From a bacterium (GTDB taxonomy: Bacteria; Cyanobacteriota; Vampirovibrionia; Obscuribacterales; Obscuribacteraceae), in the NCBI GenBank assembly GCA_030431355.1, contig JAUIJG010000162.1, positions 1 through 10,830 on the forward strand: a DNA stretch of 10,830 bases. The letters run 5' to 3'. The notes under the pieces were generated by a model, which was not told where the DNA came from, did no database searches, and worked only from the letters and a program-made list of their open reading frames with translations. Made by a program: the position numbers and the translations under genes. Below, piece by piece: positions 1 to 6,513 of the stretch. Numbering within the stretch: position 1 is the first letter of the stretch; each line of letters opens with the position of its first letter.

Positions 1-816
1 ATCGGCATAATGCTATTGGCTCTTTTCGGAGCGCCCCCGGTGACAAGAAAACTGGTTCGCTTCATGACCCAGGGGCGGGAAGGCAATGAGACTATAAAAA
101 GAATCGGGACCACAACCCAGCTTGCCAGCAAGTTCACTCTAATAGGAGTGCTACTCCTCGGCCTGCTCGAAATTCTACGTGAATTCCAAATAGACGTGGG
201 TCCGATGTTGACCGGTGCCGGAATTTTCGGTGTCGCTCTAGGTTTTGCCGGTCAGAGCCTGCTCAAAGACATTCTCGCCGGAACTCTTATAATCATTGAA
301 GAACAGATAAGAGTCGGCGACTTTGTCAAAATCGCCGGCATCAGCGGCACCGTAGAAGAGATCTCTCTTCGCAAAATTCAGCTCCGTGATTTCAACGGCA
401 ACATGCTCTACGTGCCTAACAGCCAGGTGGACGTGGTGGTGAACATGACCAGGGAATACTCCAGGTATGTCATCGATGTGCCGGTGGCATACAAAGAAGA
501 TTTCAACGAAGTGGTGAAAGTTCTCGGCGAAATCGACGAGGAGATAAGGGCGGATGCCGATTTCAAAGCAGCCATTACCGAGCCGCTCACTATCTATGGA
601 CTGAGCCATTTCGGGACCAATGGCTATGTGGTTACCGTAAGGACTACCACCAAACCGGGTGAACAGTGGCGCGCCGCCAGGGAATACAGAAAGCGCATCA
701 AAGAAAAATTTGATCAACTAAACATTGAGATTCCGGTGAGCCAGATGACCATCCACACCGGTCACGACAAGCAAGGACAGGCAGAACCGATAAGCATAGA
801 GAAGCTCAAATCCTAA
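1..816 (+). CDS. MscS-family mechanosensitive ion channel, C-terminal part (5' end outside window)
   Basis: This is an inner-membrane channel of the MscS family, which opens under membrane tension to release small solutes during osmotic downshock. The frame is open from base 1, so the start and first membrane helices lie upstream; the ATG at 10 is probably internal. A hydrophobic helix (bases about 130-180) is followed by the glycine/alanine-rich pore-lining helix (bases about 205-300, with GVALGFAGQSLLKDILAG). Next comes the beta domain, with the VGDFVKI element near base 315 and LYVPNSQ near 405, and then the mixed alpha/beta cytoplasmic domain to about base 745. The tail is short and charged. 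The TAA stop at 814-816 overlaps by 11 bases the end of the decayed dioxygenase frame on the other strand. Family assignment is firm; which MscS subtype (MscS, YnaI-like, larger MscM-like) cannot be told without the N-terminus. Confidence 0.93.
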   Translation: MGIMLLALFGAPPVTRKLVRFMTQGREGNETIKRIGTTTQLASKFTLIGVLLLGLLEILREFQIDVGPMLTGAGIFGVALGFAGQSLLKDILAGTLIIIEEQIRVGDFVKIAGISGTVEEISLRKIQLRDFNGNMLYVPNSQVDVVVNMTREYSRYVIDVPVAYKEDFNEVVKVLGEIDEEIRADADFKAAITEPLTIYGLSHFGTNGYVVTVRTTTKPGEQWRAAREYRKRIKEKFDQLNIEIPVSQMTIHTGHDKQGQAEPISIEKLKS

Positions 817-1165
817 CTTCTTCCCCATGACGAGCAATCTCAGCCTCTTCTAATTTCCCTTTCCTATGACTGCCTGGTAGCACATTTAGTGCACCATTAT
901 CCAGAGAGCATGGATCCAGGTGAATTCTAGCAGCGATGATGGACCGCATAACTTCCAACGGAGGCTGAACATGGGGCACCCCTACCTTCACGGACCATGG
1001 TCCATAGCCCGGCAGATCAAACCTCTCCCTGACCGAAATAGTCAGGTCCTGGTGCCACTTCAAATTCCAGTTTGCTGTTTTGGTCTTATCAAAAAGAACA
1101 GCCTTCCTCTACAATCTGCTGGCGAGCAGGTTCGACCGGAAATCTGGTGTTAGAGTGCATGGGGA
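806..1165 (-). pseudogene. Phytanoyl-CoA dioxygenase (PhyH) family remnant
   Basis: On the minus strand the frame from base 1108 down to 806 reads as the central core of a PhyH-type Fe(II)/2-oxoglutarate dioxygenase. It has VLFDKT, then NW, then WHQDLTI with the HxD iron-ligand motif, GPWSVK, GVPHVQPP, an RIHLD strand, and DNGALNVLPGSH before a Gly-Lys-Leu turn. The frame then stops at 806-808 where the neighbouring channel gene begins, so the C-terminal half with the second iron-ligand histidine and the 2-oxoglutarate arginine is missing. Upstream, a TAG at 1109-1111 interrupts the same frame; beyond it about 18 further codons look weakly related, then similarity fades. No ATG begins the intact stretch. 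Lack of both ends and an internal stop make this a non-functional relic. The well-conserved core suggests decay is fairly recent. Confidence 0.82.
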
Positions 1166-1196
1166 TATTATTGCAGATTTCGTATCTTCTTCCGCG

Positions 1197-1217
1197 CTAT
1201 CCTATCCTATCCTATCC
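1197..1217. repeat. Pentanucleotide tandem repeat (CTATC, 4.2 copies)
   Basis: A perfect period-5 array of CTATC covers 21 bases and is followed by degenerate versions of the same unit to about 1245 (CCCAT, CTCAA, CCTAA, CCGAC, CCTAT). It sits just beyond the decayed N-terminal end of the PhyH remnant, in non-coding sequence, and may have arisen by slippage in DNA no longer under selection. Confidence 0.8.
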
Positions 1218-1241
1218 CATCTCAACCTAATCCGACCCGAC

Positions 1242-1415
1242 CTATTCCAGAATCATTCTGAACAAGGCGTAGTAAATAACGATGAGAGAGCCCAGTAGTG
1301 TCATTCCTGCAAGCATTTTCGTTCTCCGGACAAATATGTGAGTAAGCGACCAGAGGACTATGGTCTGGTAAGCCCATTGCCAACCGGCTAGTAAGATTCT
1401 GTCGATGGTAAGAAC
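1242..1415 (-). other. Possible small membrane protein or fragment, two predicted helices, no standard start
   Basis: Between a TAA at 1416-1418 and a TAG at 1242-1244 the minus strand is open for 57 codons. Its translation has two strongly hydrophobic segments, the first containing ILLAGWQWAYQTIVLW and the second MTLLGSLIVIYYALF. They are separated by a short basic loop (RRTK), as expected for a helical hairpin in the membrane. The only ATG (1314-1316) would yield just the second helix (24 residues), and no GTG or TTG precedes the first. It is therefore either a fragment of a lost membrane-protein gene or a chance hydrophobic frame. I do not recognise the family. It lies directly downstream of, and in the same direction as, the TPR gene. 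Confidence 0.3.
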
Positions 1416-1458
1416 TTAATAGCTGTGCGTAACTTTAGTGTGACGTATCTTTGTAGGA

Positions 1459-2154
1459 CTAAAGCTCTTTCACCTTAAGCCCTAGCTTCGCGGCTTTGGC
1501 AATGTCCAGATCCCCTGCCAGTTTCTGACCGATCTTTCGATAGGCGGCACCGCGAAAGTAATAAGCTTTGGCGTCATCGGGATCCCTTTGAATCGCCTTA
1601 CTAGAATAATCGATAGCGTATTTATACTGCCCACTTCTGTAATAACATTCTGCCGCGGTGCTAAATGGTGCCCCGGCCAGAGAGTTTAACTTTATCGCTT
1701 GATGACAATCGTTGATAGCCAGCTTATAGCGATGAATTTTGAGAAAAGCACAGGCTCTGTTCGCGTAGCAATAATCGGCACGAGGATTCACTTGCAGAGC
1801 AAAGTTATAGTCTTCCACAGCCTTGTAGTATTCACCACTTAAAAAATCGCAGAGCCCTTTCAAAGTATAAAGCTCAAATCTAAAATGGGGGTATTTCAAA
1901 AGTTCCACAATCTTCAAATCCTGGGCGGCGGACTTATAATTACCCAGCTTTTTCTGCAAGAGCGCCCTTTCAAAATATAACTCAGCCTCGTTTGGACTGG
2001 CTTCGATCATGGCGCTCAAAGCAATAACAGAGGCCCTGATATTAGCTACCTGTCCTTTGCTGAGAGCCCGTCCCTCGGGAACGGATAGAAATGCGGCGGC
2101 CGCTAGCACCACTATTAATATCATTCGAGAGACTTTTATCTGTATAAAAGACAT
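1459..2154 (-). CDS. Secreted/periplasmic tetratricopeptide-repeat (TPR) protein
   Basis: The protein is 231 residues from the ATG at 2154. I chose this start because a weak GGTAAGG ribosome site lies just before it and the protein then begins with a normal signal peptide. A GTG at 2181 would add nine residues. The peptide has lysine/arginine, the hydrophobic run MILIVVLAAAAFLSV, and a probable cleavage after GRA. The mature part is essentially five consecutive TPR units of about 34 residues, with the classic pattern of a small residue at position 8 (for example YANRACAFLK) and A-x-x-DYxxAL-type second helices ending in NPR or DPDD. TPR arrays bind other proteins, so the likely role is an adaptor outside the inner membrane. 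It lies 120 bases downstream of the kinase gene in the same direction, so the two may be co-transcribed and functionally linked (inference). No enzymatic domain is visible. Confidence 0.85.
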   Translation of the reverse strand: MSFIQIKVSRMILIVVLAAAAFLSVPEGRALSKGQVANIRASVIALSAMIEASPNEAELYFERALLQKKLGNYKSAAQDLKIVELLKYPHFRFELYTLKGLCDFLSGEYYKAVEDYNFALQVNPRADYCYANRACAFLKIHRYKLAINDCHQAIKLNSLAGAPFSTAAECYYRSGQYKYAIDYSSKAIQRDPDDAKAYYFRGAAYRKIGQKLAGDLDIAKAAKLGLKVKEL

Positions 2155-2274
2155 GACCTTACCCAAAATCCGTCTTTCCACTTCCGGAGTTCATAATAGC
2201 AGGGATAGCGGGGATAAAATTGCCTGTACCAGCGTAGATCTCCGACATCCAAAAAACCAGTCCAGTCTACGAAC

Positions 2275-4074
2275 CTACTCACTAAAAGCTTCCGCGAAGC
2301 CCAAATTAGCACTCTTATAGTCTTCCTTTATGGAGATTCCGTACTTCAAGCGCAGGTATTTAAAAATATCCTCCGGAATGCCTGGGCACTTGGACATAAC
2401 AAGTTCGAAATTCGGCTTACGGTTAAAACAATCCAGGTCATTAGGCTTAATGTTTGGGATACGCAACAGCCTCAATGTTTTCAGGTTTTTCATCTTCGAG
2501 ACAATCTCAAGCTCAGGCTTGTAAACTTCAATCTCCTCAAAATTAATCACCTCGATAGACTTAACTTTGCTGAGCGCTTGCAGCTCCTTCAAAGATACAG
2601 GGCTTCGATAAAAGTGAAGGTCCGTCAATGACTTGATCTGACCCAATGCTCGCAACGCTTCCGCGCTGGTCTCACTGTTTATCAATCTAAGTTTGCGCAG
2701 TTTCTTGAACCTGGAAAGTACCTCAATCATCTTCTCGTCCAGGGTAGTTTTGGTCACCCACAAAATTTCCCTCTCGCCTCCAGGAGTGGCGAGAATCTCT
2801 TCGAGCTTGGCTGTCGAGTCGTCACCGCTCACCTGGAGAATCTTGTCATAGTGCTCCACAGAAAGCTTTGCGTCATTTACCACCATGGACCCGGCTTTAA
2901 GACTTTCCGATAGGCGAGCCGTTTTTGTCGACAGCGCAACAGGCTCAGCTTTCGGTGGAGAGATCTTTTCAGCGCCGCCTCCCTCTTTTCTATTAAACAA
3001 AAGAGTCCCCGCGACCAATCCACAGATTGCAAGGGTAAGAGCAAATCCGCCGACTAATAACGCAGGCTTACTACCTCTTTTAATAACATCCTTACTCTCA
3101 GAAATTTCTGATGAACCGGAGAGAGAGAGACCCTCTTCAATATTCTTCTGTTCAGAATAGCCTTTAAAAGAATGGGAAAGAGAATCTATCGACTCTGCAA
3201 ACGCTTCCATGCTCGCGTAGCGGTCACTCCTGGATTTAGCCAGACTCCTCTCAATCAGGTTCTGGAACTCATTGGGGAGAGGAGAAGACAGATTATCATT
3301 CAGTTTTGGTATCGGATCTTGTATGTGTTTGCCGATCACCTCCAGGGGATTCTGCCCTGTATATGGTGGCGCCCCGGTCAACATAAAATAGAGAACACAA
3401 CCGAGGGAGTAGATGTCTGTTCTGCCGTCCACGGTCTCCCCACAGGCTTGTTCCGGGCTCATGTAGCGAGGACTTCCGACAATCTGACCGGTTTTAGTAA
3501 GGGTCTCTTTGTAGTCACCCTGCTCCACAACTTTTGCGATTCCAAAATCCAAGATATTGGCGGTCTCACCGTTATCTGTATCGGCAATCAGAATATTTGA
3601 GGGTTTCAAGTCCCGGTGCAAAACCTTTCTGCCATGGGCATGTTGCATCCCCCGGCATAGCTGCGAGATTATGGTCAGGGCTCGAGCCGGTTCAATGGCT
3701 CCTTCACTTTTGACCAGGTCACTCAGGGTTTGTCCTTCCACATATTCCATGACCAGAAAAGGTTTATCATGATCAAAGGAGCCGAAGTCCAGCACCTGGA
3801 CAATTGCCGGATGTTTTAACTTGCTTGCTGCTTTTGCCTCTTGCTGGAAGCGAGCCCAATAACTCTGGGCAAAAACCGTTCCGAACAAAATCTTAATCGC
3901 CACAGTTTTATTGAGCCGAGAATCGTGGGCTGTATAAACACGACCCATGCCCCCCTGGCCGAGTCTGTCGATCACAGTGTATCGGCTGGTAATAAGCTTC
4001 GGATCAGACTGGTCCGTGCTCGACTGCGGCACTTCATCCAGTATGGGTGTGGGTGTATTTTCGGAAGGATTCAT
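2275..4074 (-). CDS. Transmembrane Ser/Thr protein kinase with C-terminal LRR-like sensor domain
   Basis: This 599-residue Hanks-type kinase phosphorylates Ser/Thr on partner proteins. The cytoplasmic catalytic domain spans about residues 32-300. It has the glycine loop GQGGMGRVY (39-47), ATP lysine 61 in AIKIL, HRDLKPSN (153-160), DFG (176-178), activation segment and SPE (206-208), and DIYSLG (220-225), so all catalytic residues are present. A linker with many Ser/Glu leads to one membrane helix (about 337-360). The outside part (361-599) begins with a Pro/Ala/Ser stretch and then carries five back-to-back units of exactly 24 residues (453-572), spaced like leucine-rich repeats (L-x-x-L-x-x-L cores such as LRKLRL and LKTLRL). 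PASTA domains, usual in cell-wall-sensing kinases, are absent. The ATG is preceded by GGAG about 13 bases away, a distant ribosome site. The gene is divergent from the TonB-C-like gene and upstream of the TPR gene. Confidence 0.95.
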   Translation of the reverse strand: MNPSENTPTPILDEVPQSSTDQSDPKLITSRYTVIDRLGQGGMGRVYTAHDSRLNKTVAIKILFGTVFAQSYWARFQQEAKAASKLKHPAIVQVLDFGSFDHDKPFLVMEYVEGQTLSDLVKSEGAIEPARALTIISQLCRGMQHAHGRKVLHRDLKPSNILIADTDNGETANILDFGIAKVVEQGDYKETLTKTGQIVGSPRYMSPEQACGETVDGRTDIYSLGCVLYFMLTGAPPYTGQNPLEVIGKHIQDPIPKLNDNLSSPLPNEFQNLIERSLAKSRSDRYASMEAFAESIDSLSHSFKGYSEQKNIEEGLSLSGSSEISESKDVIKRGSKPALLVGGFALTLAICGLVAGTLLFNRKEGGGAEKISPPKAEPVALSTKTARLSESLKAGSMVVNDAKLSVEHYDKILQVSGDDSTAKLEEILATPGGEREILWVTKTTLDEKMIEVLSRFKKLRKLRLINSETSAEALRALGQIKSLTDLHFYRSPVSLKELQALSKVKSIEVINFEEIEVYKPELEIVSKMKNLKTLRLLRIPNIKPNDLDCFNRKPNFELVMSKCPGIPEDIFKYLRLKYGISIKEDYKSANLGFAEAFSE

Positions 4075-4195
4075 GGGGAACTATCATCTCCATACTTCAA
4101 CAATTTACCCTGGATTTCAAAATTCTCCTCCAACCTGCCCGACATCCTCCTAATTGAAGGAAACATCCAGTTTCCCGAATAAGGGTTTTACCTAT

Positions 4196-4212
4196 GTACA
4201 GACCATCTGTAC
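4196..4212. promoter_or_regulatory. 17-bp perfect palindrome, candidate operator between divergent genes
   Basis: GTACAGA-CCA-TCTGTAC is a perfect dyad with 7-bp arms and a 3-bp centre. It lies in the 199-base gap between the kinase start (4074, -) and the secreted protein start (4274, +). A TATAGA at 4229-4234 lies 16 bases to its right, so the right arm would fall at the -35 position of a rightward promoter. Length and symmetry suit a dimeric regulator site. It does not fit the GTAC half-site spacing of cyanobacterial LexA boxes. Confidence 0.45.
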
Positions 4213-4273
4213 CGTGGCAAAATCGAAGTATAGACAAGAATCGCCTACCATCCCACAGGTAACTCAGCAATCA

Positions 4274-4858
4274 ATGAAAATCCCAAGATCCCTCCTTTGC
4301 CTCACCGCAGTCTACGCGCTATCGACATACGCCGGAGCAGGAATAGGTTATCCAGCCTACGCAGCCAGACATCTATCCAGCGAACATAAAACAGGAACAG
4401 CCAAAACCTATCACAGACAAACAGGAAGTTCGGCTTCCACATCCAACTATCTCGGTGAACTGAAGATGGGAATCGCCAGCAACTGGAGCCCACCAAGAGC
4501 CAAGACCAGTACCTGGGGAGTTGTTTATTTCGAGCTAGATTCCCACGGTAATTGCCACACCATAAAACTTGTCAAATCCAGCAACAGTAAACAGATCGAC
4601 AAAAGCTTCATAGACTGCATCGAAGCAGCCGCTCCTTACGGCAACCTGCCGCAAGGTATGACAAAAATGGGATTTAATGCTGCTTTTCACTACTATCCGG
4701 AAACCCAGAGCAAGTCTTTAATCGAAAAGCTAAGCCGAGAACAACAGGACTACATAGAGAATCTTGAGCAGAACAACTCCAAATCCACTACGGCGGGAGC
4801 CAGAATTCCAACTTTCTCCACCGTCTGCACCTTCATAGATTCCTCCGAAGCCAGATAG
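4274..4858 (+). CDS. Secreted protein with TonB C-terminal-like domain
   Basis: The protein is 194 residues from the ATG at 4274. An upstream ATG at 4154 in the same frame would add 40 polar residues before the signal peptide and overlap the palindrome, so I reject it. The start MKIPRSLLCLTAVYALSTYA and a PAYAA cleavage context give a clear signal peptide. Residues about 58-125 resemble the TonB C-terminal/energy-transducer fold: the N-terminal helix YLGELKMGI and W-SPP, then GVVYFELDSHGNCHTIKLVKSS and SFIDCIEAAAPYGNLP. The usual TonB membrane anchor and Pro-rich spanning linker are missing, so it is unlikely to energise an outer-membrane receptor. It is better seen as a free periplasmic domain of unknown partner. 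The C-terminal 60 residues are polar and low in complexity. The ribosome site is weak (AGGTAA about 14 bases upstream). A terminator follows at 4926. Confidence 0.75.
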   Translation: MKIPRSLLCLTAVYALSTYAGAGIGYPAYAARHLSSEHKTGTAKTYHRQTGSSASTSNYLGELKMGIASNWSPPRAKTSTWGVVYFELDSHGNCHTIKLVKSSNSKQIDKSFIDCIEAAAPYGNLPQGMTKMGFNAAFHYYPETQSKSLIEKLSREQQDYIENLEQNNSKSTTAGARIPTFSTVCTFIDSSEAR

Positions 4859-4871
4859 AACTTAGCGAGCA

Positions 4872-4886
4872 GACTATGAGATAGTC
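4872..4886. terminator. Short hairpin downstream of the TonB-C-like gene
   Basis: GACTAT-GAG-ATAGTC is a perfect 6-bp stem with a 3-base loop, 13 bases past the stop at 4858. There is no T-run, so it is more likely an mRNA 3'-end stabiliser or chance hairpin than an independent terminator. Confidence 0.3.
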
Positions 4887-4925
4887 GCATAGATCACTCA
4901 AACGCACTGCCAGTAAATTGATCCC

Positions 4926-4946
4926 AGCCTGTCACCAGGCTTTCTG
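4926..4946 (+). terminator. Rho-independent terminator in convergent gap
   Basis: AGCCTG-TCAC-CAGGCT gives a perfect GC-rich 6-bp stem with a tetraloop, followed at once by TTTCT. It lies 67 bases past the TonB-C-like gene and 5 bases before the end of the convergent pentapeptide-repeat gene, a position suited to ending rightward transcription. The T-tract is short, hence moderate confidence. Confidence 0.6.
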
Positions 4947-4950
4947 TAAT

Positions 4951-5670
4951 TCACTCGGATTGAAGGATTTCAACTTCCAGCAATCGCGCCAGTATGGAAG
5001 AGTTGTCTATCACTTCCACCGGTGTCATTTTCACACCTTTCAAATCCCTGGAACCGATCACGGCACCTTCAAGGGAGCTGTCGACAAAACGCACCCCGGT
5101 CAAATTGGCACCATAGAACTGCGCACCATCTAACTTGCACTCTTTGAAGATTGTGCCGCTCAGATCAGCATCTCGAAAATCCGCACCATTGAGATCGCAG
5201 CCTACAAAACGGCAGGCGAGAAACTCCGTTTGAAAAAATATAGAAACATCACACCGACAATTTTCAAACAGAACACTCTCCAGACGTGCCGCGGAGACGT
5301 TCGCGCCTGTCAGACGACCGCCTAGAAATTGACAGCGCTTCATTCGAGAACCAGGGAACTGACAGTTGGCCAGATCGACCGTATCCATGCGCAAGTCTCT
5401 CATGGATAGATTTCCGATTGAACATCCAGGCATTCTCACCCGATTAAAAATAGAGGCTTCGATTGTCACATGATTGAATTCGCCGGCTTCTATCGAGCAG
5501 TTAGCGAGAAGCAAATTCTCATATATTTCATCCGTACCAAGCTCCAACAGATCCAGAGCAGTCAAGTTTTGCTCTTCCGGAATTTCAGGAGCGCTCAATT
5601 TCAAACCGGGAGATTTCTTCTTTTTCAAATTCTTCAAAACGAAAACTCGCACCAGGAGCAACAGGCCCAA
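4951..5670 (-). CDS. Pentapeptide-repeat protein
   Basis: From the TTG at 5670 the protein has 239 residues. The frame is closed two codons upstream by TAA, so no ATG start exists, and a TAAGG ribosome site sits just before this TTG. A short hydrophobic stretch (residues 3-12) and a basic cluster (KNLKKKK, 13-19) open the protein, perhaps as a membrane-proximal anchor. Residues about 62-216 form 31 consecutive pentapeptides without interruption, each ending in Leu, Phe, Met, Ile or Val with one Cys exception, for example NGADF-RDADL-SGTIF-KECKL. Such arrays fold as a right-handed four-sided beta-helix, here about eight turns. A polar/helical tail (LARLLEVEIL) may cap or dimerise it. Family members include DNA-gyrase protectors and many scaffolds of unknown role; nothing here decides between them. 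It is convergent with the TonB-C-like gene and divergent from the gene at 5802. Confidence 0.9.
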   Translation of the reverse strand: MGLLLLVRVFVLKNLKKKKSPGLKLSAPEIPEEQNLTALDLLELGTDEIYENLLLANCSIEAGEFNHVTIEASIFNRVRMPGCSIGNLSMRDLRMDTVDLANCQFPGSRMKRCQFLGGRLTGANVSAARLESVLFENCRCDVSIFFQTEFLACRFVGCDLNGADFRDADLSGTIFKECKLDGAQFYGANLTGVRFVDSSLEGAVIGSRDLKGVKMTPVEVIDNSSILARLLEVEILQSE

Positions 5671-5679
5671 GAAACCTTA

Positions 5680-5697
5680 CCAGGGTCATTACCCTGG
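5680..5697. promoter_or_regulatory. Inverted repeat adjoining the ribosome site of the pentapeptide-repeat gene
   Basis: CCAGGGT-CATT-ACCCTGG is a perfect 7-bp dyad. On the minus-strand transcript it would form a hairpin ending next to the TAAGG ribosome site and about 9 bases before the TTG start at 5670. It could be a translation-controlling hairpin or an operator; neither role is demonstrated. Confidence 0.45.
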
Positions 5698-5744
5698 GGC
5701 AAGGCCAGAAAGCAAGAACATAAAGAGATATGGTCAGGGTACAA

Positions 5745-5750
5745 TATAAT
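5745..5750 (+). promoter_or_regulatory. Candidate -10 element for the gene at 5802
   Basis: A perfect TATAAT lies 52 bases before the ATG at 5802, in the divergent gap. No good -35 hexamer is found at 16-18 bases upstream, so this is a weak call. The complement of the same AT-rich patch could serve the leftward gene. Confidence 0.3.
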
Positions 5751-5801
5751 AGAGAGAGTTCAGGCCAGGGCGCCTGAAGCAAAAGAGCTGTTCAAAAAAA
5801 C

Positions 5802-6308
5802 ATGGATTCTAATATCAACGAGTCAGCCGACAAACTGGCAAAATCACTGGATGAGAGACCCGAAGAAGAGGTCGCCACGGCTTTTCTATCCGAGCTTTCC
5901 AAGTACGCAGATCGCCAGGATAGAATCAATCTGGTGGACTCCGTGGATCAAAGAGAGCGCGACGGCATAAACCTGGACCTGATTCTCAAAAAAGACCAGG
6001 AAGGCTCTACCATGGCCTATACGATTCTCCCCGCAGAGATGCACCAGTCGGCAAGACAGATGGCTACACTTATGGACGCCGGTAATGTGCATCAGGCAAT
6101 GGAGTTGGCTTCCAGTGTCAAAGCCTCAATAAAGAGCGAGAGCAGCGATGCAGATCCCCAGTCGGCAATCAAACGATTTGCCCAGTGGTCTATAGCAGTG
6201 GACGCCTACGAGACCGACGGGGTTGGAGAAGACGTCTCCATAAACTACTACAAAAATCGCTCCACAAATCCGAGATACAGCTTCAGGCTGCACCGGGAAC
6301 GAGCTTAG
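5802..6308 (+). CDS. Hypothetical acidic soluble protein
   Basis: This is a 168-residue protein that I do not recognise. It starts at the ATG at 5802, preceded by AGAGCTG and an A-rich run but no strong Shine-Dalgarno. There is no signal peptide or membrane segment and no cysteine, so it is probably cytosolic. The N-terminal part is acidic and predicted helical (ESADKLAKSLDERPEEEVA). The centre (about 78-120) is a further helical stretch rich in Met/Ala (MHQSARQMATLMDAGNVHQA). The C-terminus turns basic and tyrosine-rich (INYYKNRSTNPRYSFRLHRE). It is transcribed alone: it is divergent from the pentapeptide gene and followed by a terminator at 6352. Coding support is a clean ATG-to-TAG frame flanked by regulatory-looking DNA and a protein-like composition; no family evidence. 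Confidence 0.65.
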   Translation: MDSNINESADKLAKSLDERPEEEVATAFLSELSKYADRQDRINLVDSVDQRERDGINLDLILKKDQEGSTMAYTILPAEMHQSARQMATLMDAGNVHQAMELASSVKASIKSESSDADPQSAIKRFAQWSIAVDAYETDGVGEDVSINYYKNRSTNPRYSFRLHRERA

Positions 6309-6351
6309 CCCAGATCAATCGAGCACCATATATAGAGTCAATTCATATAAG

Positions 6352-6400
6352 GAAAAAGCCCTTTTTCTGCCGGACCAAATCGGCGGCTGGGAGCTTTTTT
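6352..6400 (+). terminator. Rho-independent terminator after the hypothetical gene
   Basis: An outer stem pairs AAAAAGCCC (6353-6361) with GGGAGCTTTTT (6389-6399) with one bulged A. Inside it GCCG (6369-6372) pairs with CGGC (6381-6384). The descending arm ends in TTTTTT (6395-6400). It starts 44 bases past the TAG at 6308. The A-run on the rising arm means it could also work leftwards. Confidence 0.55.
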
Positions 6401-6487
6401 ACATCACAATAATTTCAAAATCACTAAAATTTCAAAGAACTAGCTCTTCGAAATAAAAACTATCTCTCCAAGCAATTTTCATTGCCG

Positions 6488-6513
6488 GAAAGAAAAACAC
6501 GCGTTTTTCTTTC
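6488..6513. repeat. Perfect 11-bp inverted repeat with 4-base loop
   Basis: GAAAGAAAAAC-ACGC-GTTTTTCTTTC is a perfect hairpin of 26 bases, symmetrical for both strands. The stem is AT-rich with purines in one arm and pyrimidines in the other. The 3' arm is not followed by a T-run, so it is not a standard terminator. It may be a regulator binding site or an RNA stem in the leader of the downstream gene. Confidence 0.7.

Noticed and set aside
238..717. 159-codon open frame on the minus strand within the channel gene
   Set aside because: Antisense shadow of a confidently identified MscS domain; His/Phe-rich composition typical of such shadows.
1197..1217. CRISPR or structured repeat array
   Set aside because: Unit is only five bases with no spacers; a simple slippage repeat.
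1433..1464. CTTTAGT...ACTAAAG inverted repeat at the end of the TPR gene as a terminator
   Set aside because: AT-rich 7-bp arms with a 17-base loop and no T-run; too weak to call.
3172..3600. 142-codon + strand frame inside the kinase gene
   Set aside because: Antisense to the conserved kinase catalytic core; no independent support.
4196..4212. LexA/SOS box reading of the GTAC palindrome
   Set aside because: The GTAC half-sites are 9 bases apart, too far for the cyanobacterial-type box, and the arms do not fit the Gram-positive CGAAC type.
5470..5970. 166-codon frame on the + strand spanning the pentapeptide-repeat 5' end and the start of the next gene
   Set aside because: It overlaps two better-supported genes, has a low-quality composition and no domain or ribosome site.
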